DNA from: Saccharothrix sp. HUAS TT1
GTDB taxonomy: Bacteria > Actinomycetota > Actinomycetes > Mycobacteriales > Pseudonocardiaceae
Direction of reading: 5' to 3'
Assembly: GCF_040744945.1 (NCBI RefSeq)
Contig: NZ_CP160453.1
Location: 3,720,001 to 3,784,000 of the forward strand
DNA: 64,000 bases
Position numbers and translations under genes: made by a program. This document shows positions 9,188 to 18,122 of the stretch, one piece after another. Below the pieces are notes generated by a model. The model did not search any database. It saw only the letters and a program-made list of their open reading frames with translations, and was not told where the DNA came from. Within the stretch, counting starts at the first letter, position 1; each line of letters starts with the position of its first letter.

Positions 9188-9913
9188 ATGACCCGAAGAC
9201 GACTCACCGCCGCCCTCACCGCCCCGCTGGCGGCGGCGGTGCTCATCGCGGCCCCGGCGGCGGCCGACCCGCTCGTGCCCACCCAGGTCACCGCTTCGGT
9301 CAGCACGTCGACGGTCGACCAGGGCCAGACGATCACCGTGACCGGCCAGGTCACCAAGGAGACCCCGACCGGGTGGGTGGGCGTCCCGGGCGGTGACGTC
9401 CTCATCCGCCTCTGCGTCGACGCCGCGTGCTCACCGGGCTGGGGAGGCGGCTCGACCCAGTCCGCGACGGGCGGCCACTACTCGCTGACGTTCGCGCCGG
9501 CCCGCACCGGCCACCTCCAGGTGATCTTCACCGCCGACTCGTGGCAGAAACCGTGGTTGGCGGGGCTGGCCGCGAGCAGCACGACGACCCCGCAGGTCAA
9601 CGTGCTCCAGTTCAGCACCAACAGCACGATCGAGGTGGGCCGCCAGGCGAACGGCCAGGTGAAGTTCTTCGGCGTCGTCGGCTTCCCGAACCACGTCATG
9701 CCGCCGACGCCGCCCGTGCTGCGCGTCGAGTTCTCCGCTGACAACGCCACCTGGACCACCGTGAACACGGTGACCGGCACCCCGTTCCACGGCGGCAACT
9801 ACACCTACACCGCCTACACGGCCGAACCGGCGCCCGGCTGGTGGCGGGCCGTCTACGACGGGCTGCCGACGGCCGCCAAGGCGTCGACGACCTCCAGCAC
9901 CCACATCACCTGA
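9188..9913 (+). CDS. Secreted protein with Ig-like beta domains, function unknown
   Basis: This 241-residue protein begins with a clear Sec signal peptide (MTRRR, a hydrophobic stretch, then cleavage near PAAA-DPL at residue 28). The mature part is rich in Thr, Val and Gly and reads like one or two Ig-like modules (VSTSTVDQGQTITVTGQV near residues 38-55; a second strand-rich unit from about 135). No catalytic motif or lipobox is seen. ATG at 9188 follows GGGGGAG. The gene stands alone between priA and ggt on the same strand. I do not recognise a specific family; a cell-surface or extracellular binding role is a guess. Confidence 0.8.
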   Translation: MTRRRLTAALTAPLAAAVLIAAPAAADPLVPTQVTASVSTSTVDQGQTITVTGQVTKETPTGWVGVPGGDVLIRLCVDAACSPGWGGGSTQSATGGHYSLTFAPARTGHLQVIFTADSWQKPWLAGLAASSTTTPQVNVLQFSTNSTIEVGRQANGQVKFFGVVGFPNHVMPPTPPVLRVEFSADNATWTTVNTVTGTPFHGGNYTYTAYTAEPAPGWWRAVYDGLPTAAKASTTSSTHIT

Positions 9914-9974
9914 TCGCGCGAAGTCCGGCCAGGAGGAGGTTCAGCTTTGCGGGCGGGTGGAGTAGAAGGGAACG

Positions 9975-11762
9975 ATGCTCCGGTCAACGGTTGCCAGCGT
10001 CCTCGCGTCACTCCTGGTCGCACCGATCCTGCCCGCCACGGCTGCCGCCCAGGCCGCCACCGACGCGCCGCGCGTCCCCGAGGCCGTCGGCTTCGGGGGC
10101 GTGGTGTCCAGCGTCGACCCCGACGCCTCGCAGATCGGCGTGGACGTCCTGCGCCGCGGCGGCAACGCGGTGGACGCGGCGGTCGCGGTGGCCGCCGCCC
10201 TGGGCGTCACCGACCCGTTCTCGGCGGGCATCGGCGGCGGCGGGTTCCTCGTGCACTACGACGCCCGCACGCGTCGCGTGTCCGCGGTGGACGGCCGGGA
10301 GACCGCGCCCGCGTCCGCCGACGCCGACCTGTTCGTGGAGGACGGCGGCGTGATCCCGTTCGGCGAGGTCGTCACCAGCGGCCTGTCGGTGGGCGTGCCG
10401 GGCACGCCGCTCACCTGGCAGCGGGCGCTGCAGCGGTGGGGCACCTGGTCGCTGGACCGGGCCGTCCGGCCCGCCGAGGACCTGGCCCGGCGCGGCTTCG
10501 TGGTCGACGCCACGTTCCACCGCCAGGTCAGCGGCAACGCGGCCCGGTTCGCCGACTTCACCTCGACCAGCGCGCTGTACCTGCCCGGCGGCGCGCCGCC
10601 GGCGGTCGGCAGCACGTTCCGCAACCCCGACCTGGCCGACACCTACCGCGAGCTGCGCCGGCACGGCGTGTCCGCGTTCTACCGCGGCGAGGTCGGCCGC
10701 GACCTGGTGCAGGCCGTCCGGCAGCCGCCGGTGACGCCCGGCGCGACGCGCGAGGTCCGCTCCGGCGACATGACCGAGGCCGACCTCGCCCGCTACGACG
10801 CGCCGCTGCGCGAGCCGACCCGCGTCCGCTACCGCGGCTTCGACGTGGTCGGCATGGCGCCGCCCTCGTCCGGCGGCACGACGGTCGGCGAGGCGTTGAA
10901 CATCCTGGAGACCACCGACCTGGGGGACGAGACGCAGGTCCAGTACCTGCACCGGTTCCTGGAGGCGAGCCGGCTGTCGTTCGCCGACCGCAACCGCTGG
11001 GTCGGCGACCCGGCGTTCGCCGACGTGCCGACCCGCGAGCTGCTGTCGCAGCGCTTCGCCGACACCCGGGCCTGTCTCATCTCGCCCACGACGGCCATGC
11101 CGGGCGCCGTAGCGCCCGGCGACCCGCGCCACCCGACCCCGTGCGCGACGGCGGGCGAACCGGCCGAGACCCCGTACGAGGGCACCGACACCACGCACCT
11201 CACGGTCGCCGACCGCTGGGGCAACGTGGTCGCCTACACCCTGACCATCGAGCAGGAGGGCGGCAGCGGCATCGTGGTGCCCGGTCGCGGGTTCCTGCTG
11301 AACAACGAGCTGACCGACTTCTCGTTCACCCCGGTCACGCCCGGTGTGCCGGACCCGAACCTGCCGGGGCCCGGCAAGCGGCCGCGCTCCTCGATGTCGC
11401 CGACGATCGTGCTGGAGCACGGCAGGCCGGTGCTGGCCCTCGGCTCGCCCGGCGGCGCGAGCATCATCACCACCGTGCTCCAGGTGCTGACCTCGCGGCT
11501 GGACCGCGGCACCCCGCTGGTCGACGCCATCGCCGCGCCGCGGGCGTCCCAGCGCAACGCTGCGAACACCCAGGCCGAGGCCGAGTTCCTGGCCGGCGCG
11601 GACGCCGAAGCGCTGCGCGCCCTCGGGCACCGCTTCACGTCGACGGGCGAGATCGGCGCGGCGACCGCGGTCGAACGCCTCCCCGACGGCAGGTGGCGGG
11701 CGGCGGCCGAGACGTCCAGGCGCGGTGGCGGCGCGGCGCGGGCGGTGTGGCCGAGCCGGTGA
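9975..11762 (+). CDS. ggt: Gamma-glutamyltransferase, secreted
   Basis: It hydrolyses or transfers the gamma-glutamyl group of glutathione-like thiols and peptides outside the cytoplasm. Length is 595 with an N-terminal Sec signal (about residues 1-26, ending AAA-QAAT). The Ntn-hydrolase autoprocessing and catalytic site is TTHLTVAD with the nucleophile Thr at residue 406. NELTDFSF and GSPGGASIITT are the substrate and oxyanion loops of the small subunit, and RRGGNAVDAAVA is the large-subunit signature. The likely physiological substrate in an actinobacterium is unclear, because mycothiol replaces glutathione. Confidence 0.95.
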   Translation: MLRSTVASVLASLLVAPILPATAAAQAATDAPRVPEAVGFGGVVSSVDPDASQIGVDVLRRGGNAVDAAVAVAAALGVTDPFSAGIGGGGFLVHYDARTRRVSAVDGRETAPASADADLFVEDGGVIPFGEVVTSGLSVGVPGTPLTWQRALQRWGTWSLDRAVRPAEDLARRGFVVDATFHRQVSGNAARFADFTSTSALYLPGGAPPAVGSTFRNPDLADTYRELRRHGVSAFYRGEVGRDLVQAVRQPPVTPGATREVRSGDMTEADLARYDAPLREPTRVRYRGFDVVGMAPPSSGGTTVGEALNILETTDLGDETQVQYLHRFLEASRLSFADRNRWVGDPAFADVPTRELLSQRFADTRACLISPTTAMPGAVAPGDPRHPTPCATAGEPAETPYEGTDTTHLTVADRWGNVVAYTLTIEQEGGSGIVVPGRGFLLNNELTDFSFTPVTPGVPDPNLPGPGKRPRSSMSPTIVLEHGRPVLALGSPGGASIITTVLQVLTSRLDRGTPLVDAIAAPRASQRNAANTQAEAEFLAGADAEALRALGHRFTSTGEIGAATAVERLPDGRWRAAAETSRRGGGAARAVWPSR

Positions 11763-11858
11763 CGTGGTGATGCGTGGTGCGGCCGGCCGGTGAGGTGGTG
11801 GTGCGTGGTGCGGCCGGCCGGCCGGCCGGTGAGGTGGTGGTGCGTGGGGCGGCCGGGT
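11758..11858 (+). repeat. Three degenerate tandem copies downstream of ggt
   Basis: The unit starting GGTGAGGTGGTGGTGCGTGG and ending in CGGCCGG occurs at 11758, 11789 and 11828, with one copy expanded by extra GGCC units. The first copy overlaps the ggt stop codon. It looks like slippage-prone low-complexity DNA. Confidence 0.7.
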
Positions 11859-11872
11859 CGGGTCGGTGCGTG

Positions 11873-11902
11873 GTGACGTGGTGGCGCGGCCTTTCGTAGA
11901 CT
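11873..11902 (+). promoter_or_regulatory. Candidate promoter of def
   Basis: GTGACG (11873-11878) and TAGACT (11897-11902) are separated by 18 bases. A leader of about 20 nt with the GAGGAG ribosome-binding site follows. Confidence 0.45.
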
Positions 11903-11930
11903 GGGAACTCCCAGGCTGCGAGGAGTGCGC

Positions 11931-12473
11931 GTGACCGTCCAACCGATCCGGCTGTTCGGCGACCCGGTGCTGCGGACGCCCGCCGTCGAGGTCACCGACT
12001 TCGACGCGGAGCTGCGCAAGCTGGTCAAGGACCTGTGGGACACGATGAGCGACGCCGGCGGCGCGGGACTGGCCGCGCCCCAGCTCGGCGTCGGGCTGCG
12101 CGTGTTCACCTACCACTGCGACGGGTTCGCCGGGCACCTGGTCAACCCGACGTTCACGGTCGTCGGCGAGGAGGAGCAGGAGGGCCCGGAGGGCTGCCTG
12201 TCGATCCCCGGCCTGTCGTGGGACTGCCGCCGGCACCGGCACGTCGTGGCCCACGGCTGGAACATGCACGGCGAGCCGGTCGAGGTCGAGGGCACGGACC
12301 TGCTGGCGCGCTGCATCCAGCACGAGACCGACCACCTCGACGGCGTGCTGTTCCTCGACCGCCTGGACGACCGGACCCGCAAGGAGGCCATGCGGGCCAT
12401 CCGGCAGGAGTCGTGGTTCGACGGCGGCGTGCCGGTGATCAAGCAGTCGCCGCACCCGTTGTTCGGGGTCTGA
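11931..12473 (+). CDS. def: Peptide deformylase
   Basis: It removes the formyl group from nascent N-formyl-methionine. The three metal-site motifs are intact: GAGLAAPQLG (44-53), EGCLS (87-91, Cys ligand 89) and HETDH (131-135). The length of 180 is normal. Two GTG codons lie in frame at 11925 and 11931; the second was chosen because GAGGAG ends six bases before it and touches the first. It lies upstream of fmt, which adds the formyl group that this enzyme removes. Confidence 0.96.
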   Translation: MTVQPIRLFGDPVLRTPAVEVTDFDAELRKLVKDLWDTMSDAGGAGLAAPQLGVGLRVFTYHCDGFAGHLVNPTFTVVGEEEQEGPEGCLSIPGLSWDCRRHRHVVAHGWNMHGEPVEVEGTDLLARCIQHETDHLDGVLFLDRLDDRTRKEAMRAIRQESWFDGGVPVIKQSPHPLFGV

Positions 12474-12509
12474 TCGAGGTCGCGGCGGGCTGGGTGGGTG
12501 GCGCTCTCC

Positions 12510-12515
12510 TAGACT
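12510..12515 (+). promoter_or_regulatory. Candidate -10 element of the fmt-rsmB unit
   Basis: TAGACT, identical to the hexamers before def and rpe, lies about 100 bases before fmt. No clear -35 is seen. The transcript would include a 25-codon upstream frame. Confidence 0.3.
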
Positions 12516-12538
12516 TGCGGTCTGCGGTCGCGCAGGAG

Positions 12539-12616
12539 ATGCGAGGAGAGTGCGTGTTCGTCCACCAAGCCAGGCTGTCCGGTCCCGTTCCCGACGCGCG
12601 TTGCGGAGGGGCCTGA
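12539..12616 (+). CDS. 25-residue upstream ORF before fmt (putative)
   Basis: ATG at 12539 opens a frame of 25 codons (begins [10 protein letters not shown], ends RCGGA) whose TGA ends one base before the fmt ATG. AGGAG is very close upstream, and a better-spaced GAGGAG serves an internal GTG at 12554. The arrangement would allow translational coupling into fmt. It may equally be a chance frame, since no homology is recognised. Confidence 0.3.
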   Translation: MRGECVFVHQARLSGPVPDARCGGA

Positions 12617-12617
12617 C

Positions 12618-13547
12618 ATGCGGTTGGTCTTCGCGGGCACGCCCGAGCCGGCCCTGCCGTCGTTGCGGGCGCTGCTGGACTCCGACCGGCACGAGGTGGT
12701 GGCGGTCGTCACCCGGCCGGACGCGCCCGCCGGTCGCGGTCGGCGGGTCGAGCGCTCCCCGGTCGCGGCGCTGGCCGACGAGCGCGGCATCGAGGTGCTG
12801 ACCCCGGCCAAGGCGGGCGATCCGGCGTTCCAGGCGCGGTTGCGCGAGCTGGGGCCGGAGCTGTGCCCGGTGGTCGCCTACGGCGCGCTGCTGCCCGAGT
12901 CCGCCCTGGCCATCCCGACCCACGGCTGGGTGAACCTGCACTTCTCGGTGCTGCCCGCGTGGCGCGGCGCGGCCCCCGTGCAGGCGTCCGTGCGGCACGG
13001 CGACGACATCACCGGCGCGACCACGTTCCGCATCGTGAAGGAGCTGGACGCGGGTCCGGTGTTCGGCGTGGTGACCGAGCGGGTGCGCGACCGGGACACC
13101 TCCGGCGAACTGCTCGACCGGCTCGCCGAGTCCGGCGCGAAGCTGCTGCTGTCCACTGTGGACGGCATCGCGGACGGCACGCTGCGGCCGGTCGAACAGC
13201 CCTCGGAGGGCGTCAGCCACGCGCCGAAGGTGACCGTGGACGACGCGCGGCTGGACTTCGGCACCCCCGCCGCCGCGCTCGACCGGGTGGCCCGCGCGGT
13301 CACGCCGGAGCCCGGCGCGTGGGCGGAGTTCCGCGGCGAGCGGCTGAAGCTGGGGCCGGTACTGCCGGTCGAGGCGGGTGAACCGCTCGCGCCCGGCGAG
13401 GTCCGGGTGGAGCGCAAGCGCGTGCTCGTCGGCACGGCCACCGACCCGGTGGCGCTGGGCGACGTGCAGGCGCAGGGCAAGAAGCGGATGTCGGCGACCG
13501 ACTGGGCGCGCGGCGCCCGGATCGAGGCGGGGGAGCGGATTTCATGA
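12618..13547 (+). CDS. fmt: Methionyl-tRNA formyltransferase
   Basis: It formylates initiator Met-tRNA using 10-formyl-tetrahydrofolate. Catalytic residues Asn106, His108 and Asp144 are visible in [15 protein letters not shown] and KELDAGP. The N-terminal formyltransferase domain spans about 1-205, and the C-terminal tRNA-binding barrel runs from about 206 to 309. The ATG follows GGAGGGG. It overlaps rsmB by ATGA. Together with def upstream it forms the usual def-fmt-rsmB neighbourhood. Confidence 0.97.
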   Translation: MRLVFAGTPEPALPSLRALLDSDRHEVVAVVTRPDAPAGRGRRVERSPVAALADERGIEVLTPAKAGDPAFQARLRELGPELCPVVAYGALLPESALAIPTHGWVNLHFSVLPAWRGAAPVQASVRHGDDITGATTFRIVKELDAGPVFGVVTERVRDRDTSGELLDRLAESGAKLLLSTVDGIADGTLRPVEQPSEGVSHAPKVTVDDARLDFGTPAAALDRVARAVTPEPGAWAEFRGERLKLGPVLPVEAGEPLAPGEVRVERKRVLVGTATDPVALGDVQAQGKKRMSATDWARGARIEAGERIS

Positions 13548-14971
13548 CCCAGAGGTCTTCGCGTCCGTCCCGGCCGCAGCGGGCACACCCACCGCGCGGG
13601 CGCACCGGCCCGGCCCGGCCGCCGGTGGAGGACCCGGCCCGGCAGGCCGCGCTGGACACGCTGCGCGCGGTCCGGCAGCGCGACGCCTACGCGAACCTGG
13701 TGCTGCCCGGCATCCTGCGGGAACGCCGGATCACCGGTCGCGACGCGGCCCTGGCCACCGAGCTGACCTACGGCTCGCTGCGCGCGCAGGGACTGCTGGA
13801 CGCGGTGCTGGCCGCGTGCGCCGACCGACCGCTGTCCGAAGTGGACGGCGCGGTGCTCGACGCGCTCCGGTTGGGCGCCTACCAGCTGCTGCGCACCCGC
13901 ATCCCGGCGCACGCCGCCGTCGCGTCGACGGTCGACCTGGTGCGCGCCGAGCGCGGCTCGGGCGCGGCCGGGTTCGCCAACGCCGTGCTGCGCCGGGTCA
14001 CCGGGCAGGACGAGGCGGCCTGGGTCGAGGAGATCGCGCCCGACGAGGACACCGACCCGATCGGGTACCTGGCCATGGCCAACGCCCACCCGCGGTGGAT
14101 CGCGCAAGCGTTCGCGGAGGCGCTGGGGAGCCGGGGCGAGCCGCTGCGCGACGCGCTGGTCGCCGACGACCTGAGGCCCGCCGTGCACCTGGCCGCCCGG
14201 CCGGGCGAGTGCGCCGCGGACGAGCTGGCCGCGATGACCGGCGGCGAGGTGGCCCCGTACTCGCCGTACGGCGTGCACCTGGACGCGGGCGCGGGCGACC
14301 CGGGCGACCTCGACGCGGTGCGCGAGCGGCTGGCGGCGGTGCAGGACGAGGGCAGCCAGCTGTGCGCGGTGGCGCTGACGCGGGCGCCGGTCGACGGCCG
14401 GGACGAGCGCTGGCTCGACCTGTGCGCCGGGCCGGGAGGCAAGGCGGTGCTGCTGGCGTCGCTGGCGCGGCTGTCCGGCGCGTCGCTGGACGCGGTGGAG
14501 AAGGCCCCGCACCGGGCGGACCTGATCCGCAAGGCGGCGGGCGACCTGCCGATCGCGGTGCACGTCGCGGACGGCCGGGAGTCCGGGCTGGAGGAGGGCG
14601 GGTTCGACCGGGTGCTGGTGGACGCGCCGTGCACCGGGCTCGGCGCGCTGCGGCGTCGGCCGGAGGCGCGGTGGCGGCGGCAGCCGTCGGACGTCGCGCC
14701 GCTGGCCCGGTTGCAGCGCGAGCTGCTGACGGCGGCGTTGGGCCTGGTCCGGCCGGGTGGGGTGGTGGCGTACGTGGTGTGCTCGCCGCACCTGTCGGAG
14801 ACGGTGGGCGTGGTGGCGGACGTGGCGCGGCGGACCGGGGCGGAGTGGTTGGACGCGCGGGAGTTCTTCCCGGGGGTGCCCGAGCTGGGCGACGGGCCGC
14901 AGGTGCAGTTGTGGCCGCACCTGCACGGGACGGATGCGATGTTCTGCGCGGTGCTGCGTCGGCCGGTGTGA
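13544..14971 (+). CDS. rsmB: 16S rRNA (cytosine-967-C5)-methyltransferase
   Basis: It methylates C967 of 16S rRNA using SAM. The 475-residue protein has an N-terminal NusB-like RNA-binding domain (about 28-165) and a Rossmann methyltransferase domain with [15 protein letters not shown] (motif I, near 290), DAPCTGLG (motif IV, Cys363) and VVCSPHLSE (motif VI, the second catalytic Cys413). A basic proline/arginine-rich stretch of about 25 residues precedes the NusB part. The start overlaps fmt by ATGA and the stop overlaps the next gene by GTGA. Confidence 0.95.
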   Translation: MTQRSSRPSRPQRAHPPRGRTGPARPPVEDPARQAALDTLRAVRQRDAYANLVLPGILRERRITGRDAALATELTYGSLRAQGLLDAVLAACADRPLSEVDGAVLDALRLGAYQLLRTRIPAHAAVASTVDLVRAERGSGAAGFANAVLRRVTGQDEAAWVEEIAPDEDTDPIGYLAMANAHPRWIAQAFAEALGSRGEPLRDALVADDLRPAVHLAARPGECAADELAAMTGGEVAPYSPYGVHLDAGAGDPGDLDAVRERLAAVQDEGSQLCAVALTRAPVDGRDERWLDLCAGPGGKAVLLASLARLSGASLDAVEKAPHRADLIRKAAGDLPIAVHVADGRESGLEEGGFDRVLVDAPCTGLGALRRRPEARWRRQPSDVAPLARLQRELLTAALGLVRPGGVVAYVVCSPHLSETVGVVADVARRTGAEWLDAREFFPGVPELGDGPQVQLWPHLHGTDAMFCAVLRRPV

Positions 14972-15019
14972 GCGTGGGTGGTGCGGGCGCGGGTGGTGTG
15001 AGCGTGGGTGGTGCGGGCG
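14968..15019 (+). repeat. 30-bp direct duplication at the flavoprotein start
   Basis: The 22 bases beginning at 14968 recur exactly at 14998. The duplication adds ten codons and an extra candidate start, and keeps the reading frame. Confidence 0.75.
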
Positions 15020-15516
15020 TCGGGCGGGTGCTCGGGTTGGTCGTGTCGGCGGCGGGCGGGGTGGAGAAGTGGCTCGTCGACGGGCTCGCGCGGCCGTTGG
15101 CCGGGCAGGGGTGGCGGTTGGCCGTCACGGTGACGCCCACCGCCGCCCGGTGGCTGGAGCCGCTGCTCCCGGAGCTGGCGGCGATCACGGACCTGCCGGT
15201 GCGCTGGACGTCCCGGCTGCCGTCGGAGCCGAAGCCGCACCCGGTGCCGGACGCGTTCGTGTTCGCGCCCGCCACGGCGAACTCGCTGGCCAAGCTGGCG
15301 CTGGGGATCGGTGACAACCAGGCGCTGACGGTGCTGTGCGAGGGGCTGGGCCGCCGCGCGCCGCTGGTGGCGCTGCCGCAGGTGTCGGCGGACCAGGCCG
15401 GGCACCCGGCGTTCGAGGGGCACCTCGCCGTGCTGCGCGCGAGCGGGGTGGAGCTGGTCGACTCGCCGGCGGCGGTGGTCGATCGGGTCGCGTCCGGTTG
15501 GCCGCGATCGCGGTAA
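14968..15516 (+). CDS. Flavoprotein of the CoaC-like (HFCD) fold, substrate unknown
   Basis: Up to 182 residues. It resembles the flavoprotein half of CoaBC: a Rossmann-like start (VLGLVVSAAGGVEKWLVDGL), then FVFAPATANSLAKLALGIGDN, which matches the FMN-binding [10 protein letters not shown] segment of the window's own CoaBC at 91-100. The catalytic His motif of CoaC is not obvious, so activity is uncertain. The N-terminus is ambiguous because a 30-base direct duplication (GTGAGCGTGGGTGGTGCGGG at 14968 and again at 14998) offers several GTG starts. The first overlaps the rsmB stop by GTGA. The upstream 15-20 residues are Gly/Val-rich and may not be translated. Confidence 0.75.
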   Translation: MSVGGAGAGGVSVGGAGVGRVLGLVVSAAGGVEKWLVDGLARPLAGQGWRLAVTVTPTAARWLEPLLPELAAITDLPVRWTSRLPSEPKPHPVPDAFVFAPATANSLAKLALGIGDNQALTVLCEGLGRRAPLVALPQVSADQAGHPAFEGHLAVLRASGVELVDSPAAVVDRVASGWPRSR

Positions 15517-15547
15517 CCGCACCGGTCGTTGACGGGGCTCGGCTGAA

Positions 15548-15577
15548 TTGACAGCCAGTCGAGATGCGTAGCAGTCT
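15548..15577 (+). promoter_or_regulatory. Candidate promoter of the ATPase-LuxR regulator
   Basis: A perfect TTGACA (15548-15553) is followed after 18 bases by CAGTCT (15572-15577). Transcription would start at or next to the GTG at 15583, giving a leaderless message. A TAGCAG alternative at 15-base spacing is poorer. Confidence 0.45.
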
Positions 15578-15582
15578 TGATT

Positions 15583-18108
15583 GTGTCGAAATTGTACGGC
15601 CGGGATCGTGAATGGGCTTCGGTTCTCCGCTTCCTGTCCGCGCCCGGTGGCCTGCTGGCCATCGACGGCCCGCCGTGCTCCGGCAAGACCTCCCTGCTGC
15701 GCGAAGCCGTCTCCGCCGCCCGTGAGCGCGGGTACGCCGTCGTCGTGGTGTCCGGCGCGCACCTGGCGGGGTCGTCCGCCGTGGCGGCGGTTCTCGATCG
15801 GGTGAATGTGAGCGCCCGGCCGCTGCTCGCGGTCGACCAGGCGCACCAGGACCCCGCCGCCCTGCTCGCGCTGCTGCCCAGGCTGGCCGAGCGCCGGATC
15901 CCCGCGCTGCTGGCGCTGTCCGGCGGCCTGGCGGGCGGCGAGGTCCGGCTCGCCCTGTCCTCGCGCGGCGACGTGCTGCCGCTGCCCCCGGTGGACGACG
16001 AAGCGGTCGAGCGCATGGTCACCGACCTGGTGGACGCGACACCGCACCCGGACCTGACGGCGTTCACGGCGGGCGCGGGCGGCAACCCGCGGCTGGTCGC
16101 CGAACTGGTCGCCGGCCTGCGGGAGGAGGGGCGGCTGGAGGTCCACGACGGCGTCGCCCGACCGCGCGGCGGCTGGCTGCCGCGCCGGGTGTGCGCGGTG
16201 GTGCGCGGCCAGGTCGACGCGATGTCGGCCAAGGCGACCCAGGTGCTGCGGGTCGCGGCCGTGCTCGGCCGGTCGTTCCTGCTGCGCGACGTGGCCGCGA
16301 TGATGGACGAGACCACGGCGGCGCTGCTGCTGACCGTGGACGAGGTGCTGGCCTCGGGGCTGGTCGGGTGCACGGGCGAGCAGCTGGAGTTCGGCTCCGA
16401 CCTGGTGTGGCGGGCCGTCGTGGACTCGATGCCCGGTTCGGTGCGCCACGCCCTGCGGCAGGACGTGAAGGTGCTGCGCGCGCAGCTGGCCGAGCGGGCG
16501 GCGCGGCCGGTGCGCGAGGAACCCGACGTGGACGAGGGTCGCGGCGCCGTCGCCGTGCAGGGCGTCCGGGCGCTGGCCGCGAGCGGGAAGCTCGGGTCCG
16601 CCATCGTGCTGGCCAGGGAGAGCCTGGCGCGAGGGGTGCCCGCGGAGAGCGCGGCGGAGCTGCACGTGGTGCTGGGCGGGATCCTGCTGGCCGACGGGCG
16701 GCCCGCCGACGCGGCGGCGGAGATGGAGTACGTGCTGGTCACGCCGGGCGTGGTCGGGCCGCTGCGGCGGTTGGCGGAGGCGGGGCGGGTGCTGTCGCTG
16801 TACTTCGCGACCGGCAGCCGGGCGGGCGCGCACGCGTTGTCGGTGCTGACGACGCGGGACCGCGAGCCCGGTGACGCGGACGTGGTGATGGCCGCGACGG
16901 TGCACTCGTGCCTGGAGTGGAACGCCGGGAAGCTCGCCGAGGGCATGTACTGGGGGCGTGAGTCGACGCGCTGGGAGCTGGACCGGCCCACGGCGTGGTG
17001 GCAGTCGCAGTCCGCGGTGTCGTTCGCGTTGAAGCTGTCGGCGCTGGGCGAGTTCGAGCAGGCCGGGCGGCTGGTGCGCGGCGGGGTGGTGTGCGAGGAC
17101 GAGCGGGCCGCGCGCGAGGCGTTGACCTGCGACGACGACGAGGCGGTGACGACCGGCGCGCCCACCGCGCGGACCATCGCGCGGGCGCGGGTGCTGACCC
17201 AGCAGGGGAAGCTGGCCCAGGCGCTGGTGGTGGCGCGGCGCGGCCTGTCCGCCGCGCGCGACCGGGGCCTGAGGCTCCTGGTGCCGCTCGCGTCGACCGT
17301 GCTGGCGACGGTGGCCCTGCACCGGGGCGAGGTCGCGGCGGCGGCGGAGCACGTGCGCCGGTACCGGGCGGACCTGGCAGCCGGGGAGGCGGTGCTGCAC
17401 TCCGGGCAGTACGACTGGGTGGAGCTGCTGCTGGCGCACGCCCAGGACGGGCCGGAGCGGGCCGTCGAGCTGGCCAGGCAGCGGATGGCGGACCTGGGCT
17501 GCGCGCGCCGGATGCTGATCGAGGAGCCGGGGGCGGCGCCGTGGCTGGTGCGGCAGGCGTCGGCGGTCGGTGACAGCGCGCTGGCGGAGGAGGTCGTCGG
17601 GGCGGCCGAGCGGTTGGCGGCCGACAACCCCGGGTTCGAGGTGGTGTCGACGGCGGCGGGTCACGCGCGGGCGCTGCTGGACCGCGACGCGGAGCGGTTG
17701 CTGGCGGCGGCGGGGCGGCACCGGCACCCGTGGGCGAAGGCCAACGCGAACGAGGACCTGGCGGTGGTGCTGGCGGAGAGCGGGGACGCGGGGCGGGCGG
17801 CGGCGCACACGACGTTGGCCTCGCGGATCTTCGAGCGGATGGGGGCGGAGGGGGAGCTGGTCCGGTTACGCGGGGTGGGCGCGGGTTCCGGCGCCGGTGG
17901 TGGCAGTGACGAGTGGAGGCGGTTGAGCGAGCCGGAGCGGGACATCGCCCGGCTGGTGGGGGCGGGGATGACGAACCGTCAGGTGGCGAAGCAGCTCTAC
18001 CTGTCGCCGCACACGGTGAACTACCACCTGCGGGGGATCTTCAAGAAGCTCGGCATCAGCTCACGCGTGGAACTGGCCCGCTTCGCCCACGAACAAACCT
18101 CCGTCTAA
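15583..18108 (+). CDS. Large ATP-binding LuxR-family transcriptional regulator (LAL type) with a TTA codon
   Basis: An 841-residue regulator. A short N-terminal AAA-like ATPase domain carries the Walker A GPPCSGKTS (29-37). A long alanine/leucine-rich middle with TPR-like helices follows, and residues about 778-838 are a LuxR-type helix-turn-helix (LSEPERDIARLVGAGMTNRQ, LSPHTVNYHLRGIFKKLGIS). This layout is typical of cluster-situated activators in actinomycetes. Codon 762 is TTA (17866-17868), the rare leucine codon that makes genes bldA-dependent in Streptomyces. GTG at 15583 was preferred to a TTG at 15577. No biosynthetic cluster is adjacent, so its target is unknown. Confidence 0.88.
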   Translation: MSKLYGRDREWASVLRFLSAPGGLLAIDGPPCSGKTSLLREAVSAARERGYAVVVVSGAHLAGSSAVAAVLDRVNVSARPLLAVDQAHQDPAALLALLPRLAERRIPALLALSGGLAGGEVRLALSSRGDVLPLPPVDDEAVERMVTDLVDATPHPDLTAFTAGAGGNPRLVAELVAGLREEGRLEVHDGVARPRGGWLPRRVCAVVRGQVDAMSAKATQVLRVAAVLGRSFLLRDVAAMMDETTAALLLTVDEVLASGLVGCTGEQLEFGSDLVWRAVVDSMPGSVRHALRQDVKVLRAQLAERAARPVREEPDVDEGRGAVAVQGVRALAASGKLGSAIVLARESLARGVPAESAAELHVVLGGILLADGRPADAAAEMEYVLVTPGVVGPLRRLAEAGRVLSLYFATGSRAGAHALSVLTTRDREPGDADVVMAATVHSCLEWNAGKLAEGMYWGRESTRWELDRPTAWWQSQSAVSFALKLSALGEFEQAGRLVRGGVVCEDERAAREALTCDDDEAVTTGAPTARTIARARVLTQQGKLAQALVVARRGLSAARDRGLRLLVPLASTVLATVALHRGEVAAAAEHVRRYRADLAAGEAVLHSGQYDWVELLLAHAQDGPERAVELARQRMADLGCARRMLIEEPGAAPWLVRQASAVGDSALAEEVVGAAERLAADNPGFEVVSTAAGHARALLDRDAERLLAAAGRHRHPWAKANANEDLAVVLAESGDAGRAAAHTTLASRIFERMGAEGELVRLRGVGAGSGAGGGSDEWRRLSEPERDIARLVGAGMTNRQVAKQLYLSPHTVNYHLRGIFKKLGISSRVELARFAHEQTSV

Positions 18109-18122
18109 CCCCCCGCGTTCGC

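Noticed and set aside
5566..9405. Very long open frame on the minus strand opposite metK and priA
   Set aside because: It is a G+C-driven shadow: its protein is Arg/Gly/His-rich low-complexity sequence with no domain, while metK and priA are certain. The same holds for long antisense frames at 10008-13220 and 13879-17808.
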